Assembly: GCA_964404765.1 (NCBI GenBank)
Contig: CAYOLL010000268.1
Span: forward strand, 1 to 6,500
DNA: 6,500 bases
Direction of reading: 5' to 3'
Source of the DNA: CAYOLL01 sp964404765 [NCBI: uncultured Gemmatimonadota bacterium]
GTDB lineage: Bacteria > 4572-55
A model generated the notes under the pieces. The model was given only the letters and a program-made list of their open reading frames with translations. It did no database searches and was not told where the DNA came from. Shown here piece by piece: positions 6,436 through 6,500 of this stretch. The position numbers and the translations under genes are program-made. How positions within the stretch are numbered: position 1 is the first letter of the stretch; each line of letters begins with the position of its first letter.

Positions 6436-6500
6436 AAGTCGGAATTTCAGACCTCCTGATCCGCGTGAATCTGGAGTGAGACCATTTTTGAATATCCAAT

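Larger units (their letters stand above)
6126..6500. other. Non-coding region upstream of the operon, rich in inverted repeats
   Basis: No convincing gene lies in these 375 bases. The region should hold the operon promoter. The best minus-strand -10 candidate is TATAAC (6151-6146), about 20 bases before the ATG, but no good -35 hexamer sits at the right distance, so I do not call a promoter. Several inverted repeats follow one another further upstream and are listed separately. A weak extra hairpin (6453-6460 with 6469-6476, one mismatch) is also present. A 45-codon plus-strand reading frame (6342-6479) runs through these repeats and has no ribosome binding site. Confidence 0.6.

Noticed and set aside
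6342-6479. Plus-strand reading frame of 45 codons in the upstream region
   Set aside because: It begins inside the nested palindrome, has no ribosome binding site, and runs through two further inverted repeats, so it is probably an accidental frame in repeat DNA.
9-6484. GGTCTCAC near the left end matched inversely by GTGAGACC near the right end
   Set aside because: Only 8 bases match and the flanks differ. Over 6.5 kb this is readily chance, and there is no transposase or target duplication to suggest element ends.

Overview
The window is bacterial and almost entirely filled by three genes on the minus strand, in the order CheA-type hybrid kinase (6125-3792), first transmembrane receptor (3785-1938) and second transmembrane receptor (1935-124). 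The gaps between them are 6 and 2 bases, so they almost certainly form one operon. It is a chemosensory-type signalling module: two membrane receptors with coiled-coil cytoplasmic signalling domains, plus a CheA kinase that carries its own receiver domain at the C-terminus.

The kinase has the order HPt (His48), Pro/Ala-rich linker, enlarged dimerisation helices, HATPase, CheW-like domain and receiver (Asp708). This is the hybrid layout of FrzE and WspE rather than the classical flagellar CheA/CheY pair. Both receptors are about 600 residues. Each has six predicted membrane helices, no sizeable periplasmic domain, a HAMP-like segment and a divergent MCP hairpin tip. They are tandem paralogues and share a conserved cytoplasmic-loop motif, QEAW[LI]E. 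I infer that the receptors sense something within or at the membrane and control the kinase, whose output is the fused receiver or an unlinked response regulator. No CheW, CheR, CheB, CheC/D, CheY or flagellar gene lies in the window, so adaptor, adaptation and output must come from elsewhere or be missing.

Both ends are non-coding. Bases 1-123, downstream of the operon, hold an inverted repeat made of 8-base CGCRAAGN units. Bases 6126-6500, upstream, hold no convincing gene but a run of inverted repeats (6195-6224, 6274-6304, 6311-6364, 6398-6435). These look like dispersed palindromic repeat elements, or less likely a structured leader.

The organism cannot be named from this window. Balanced base composition, weak or absent Shine-Dalgarno sequences, short palindromic repeats and a FrzE/WspE-like system suggest a Gram-negative, environmental, repeat-rich lineage (for example Myxococcota/delta-type, Calditrichota/KSB1 or Bacteroidota-related). 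That is a loose inference. The possibly undescribed part is the pair of six-helix receptors with altered trimer-contact tips, dedicated to a hybrid CheA.
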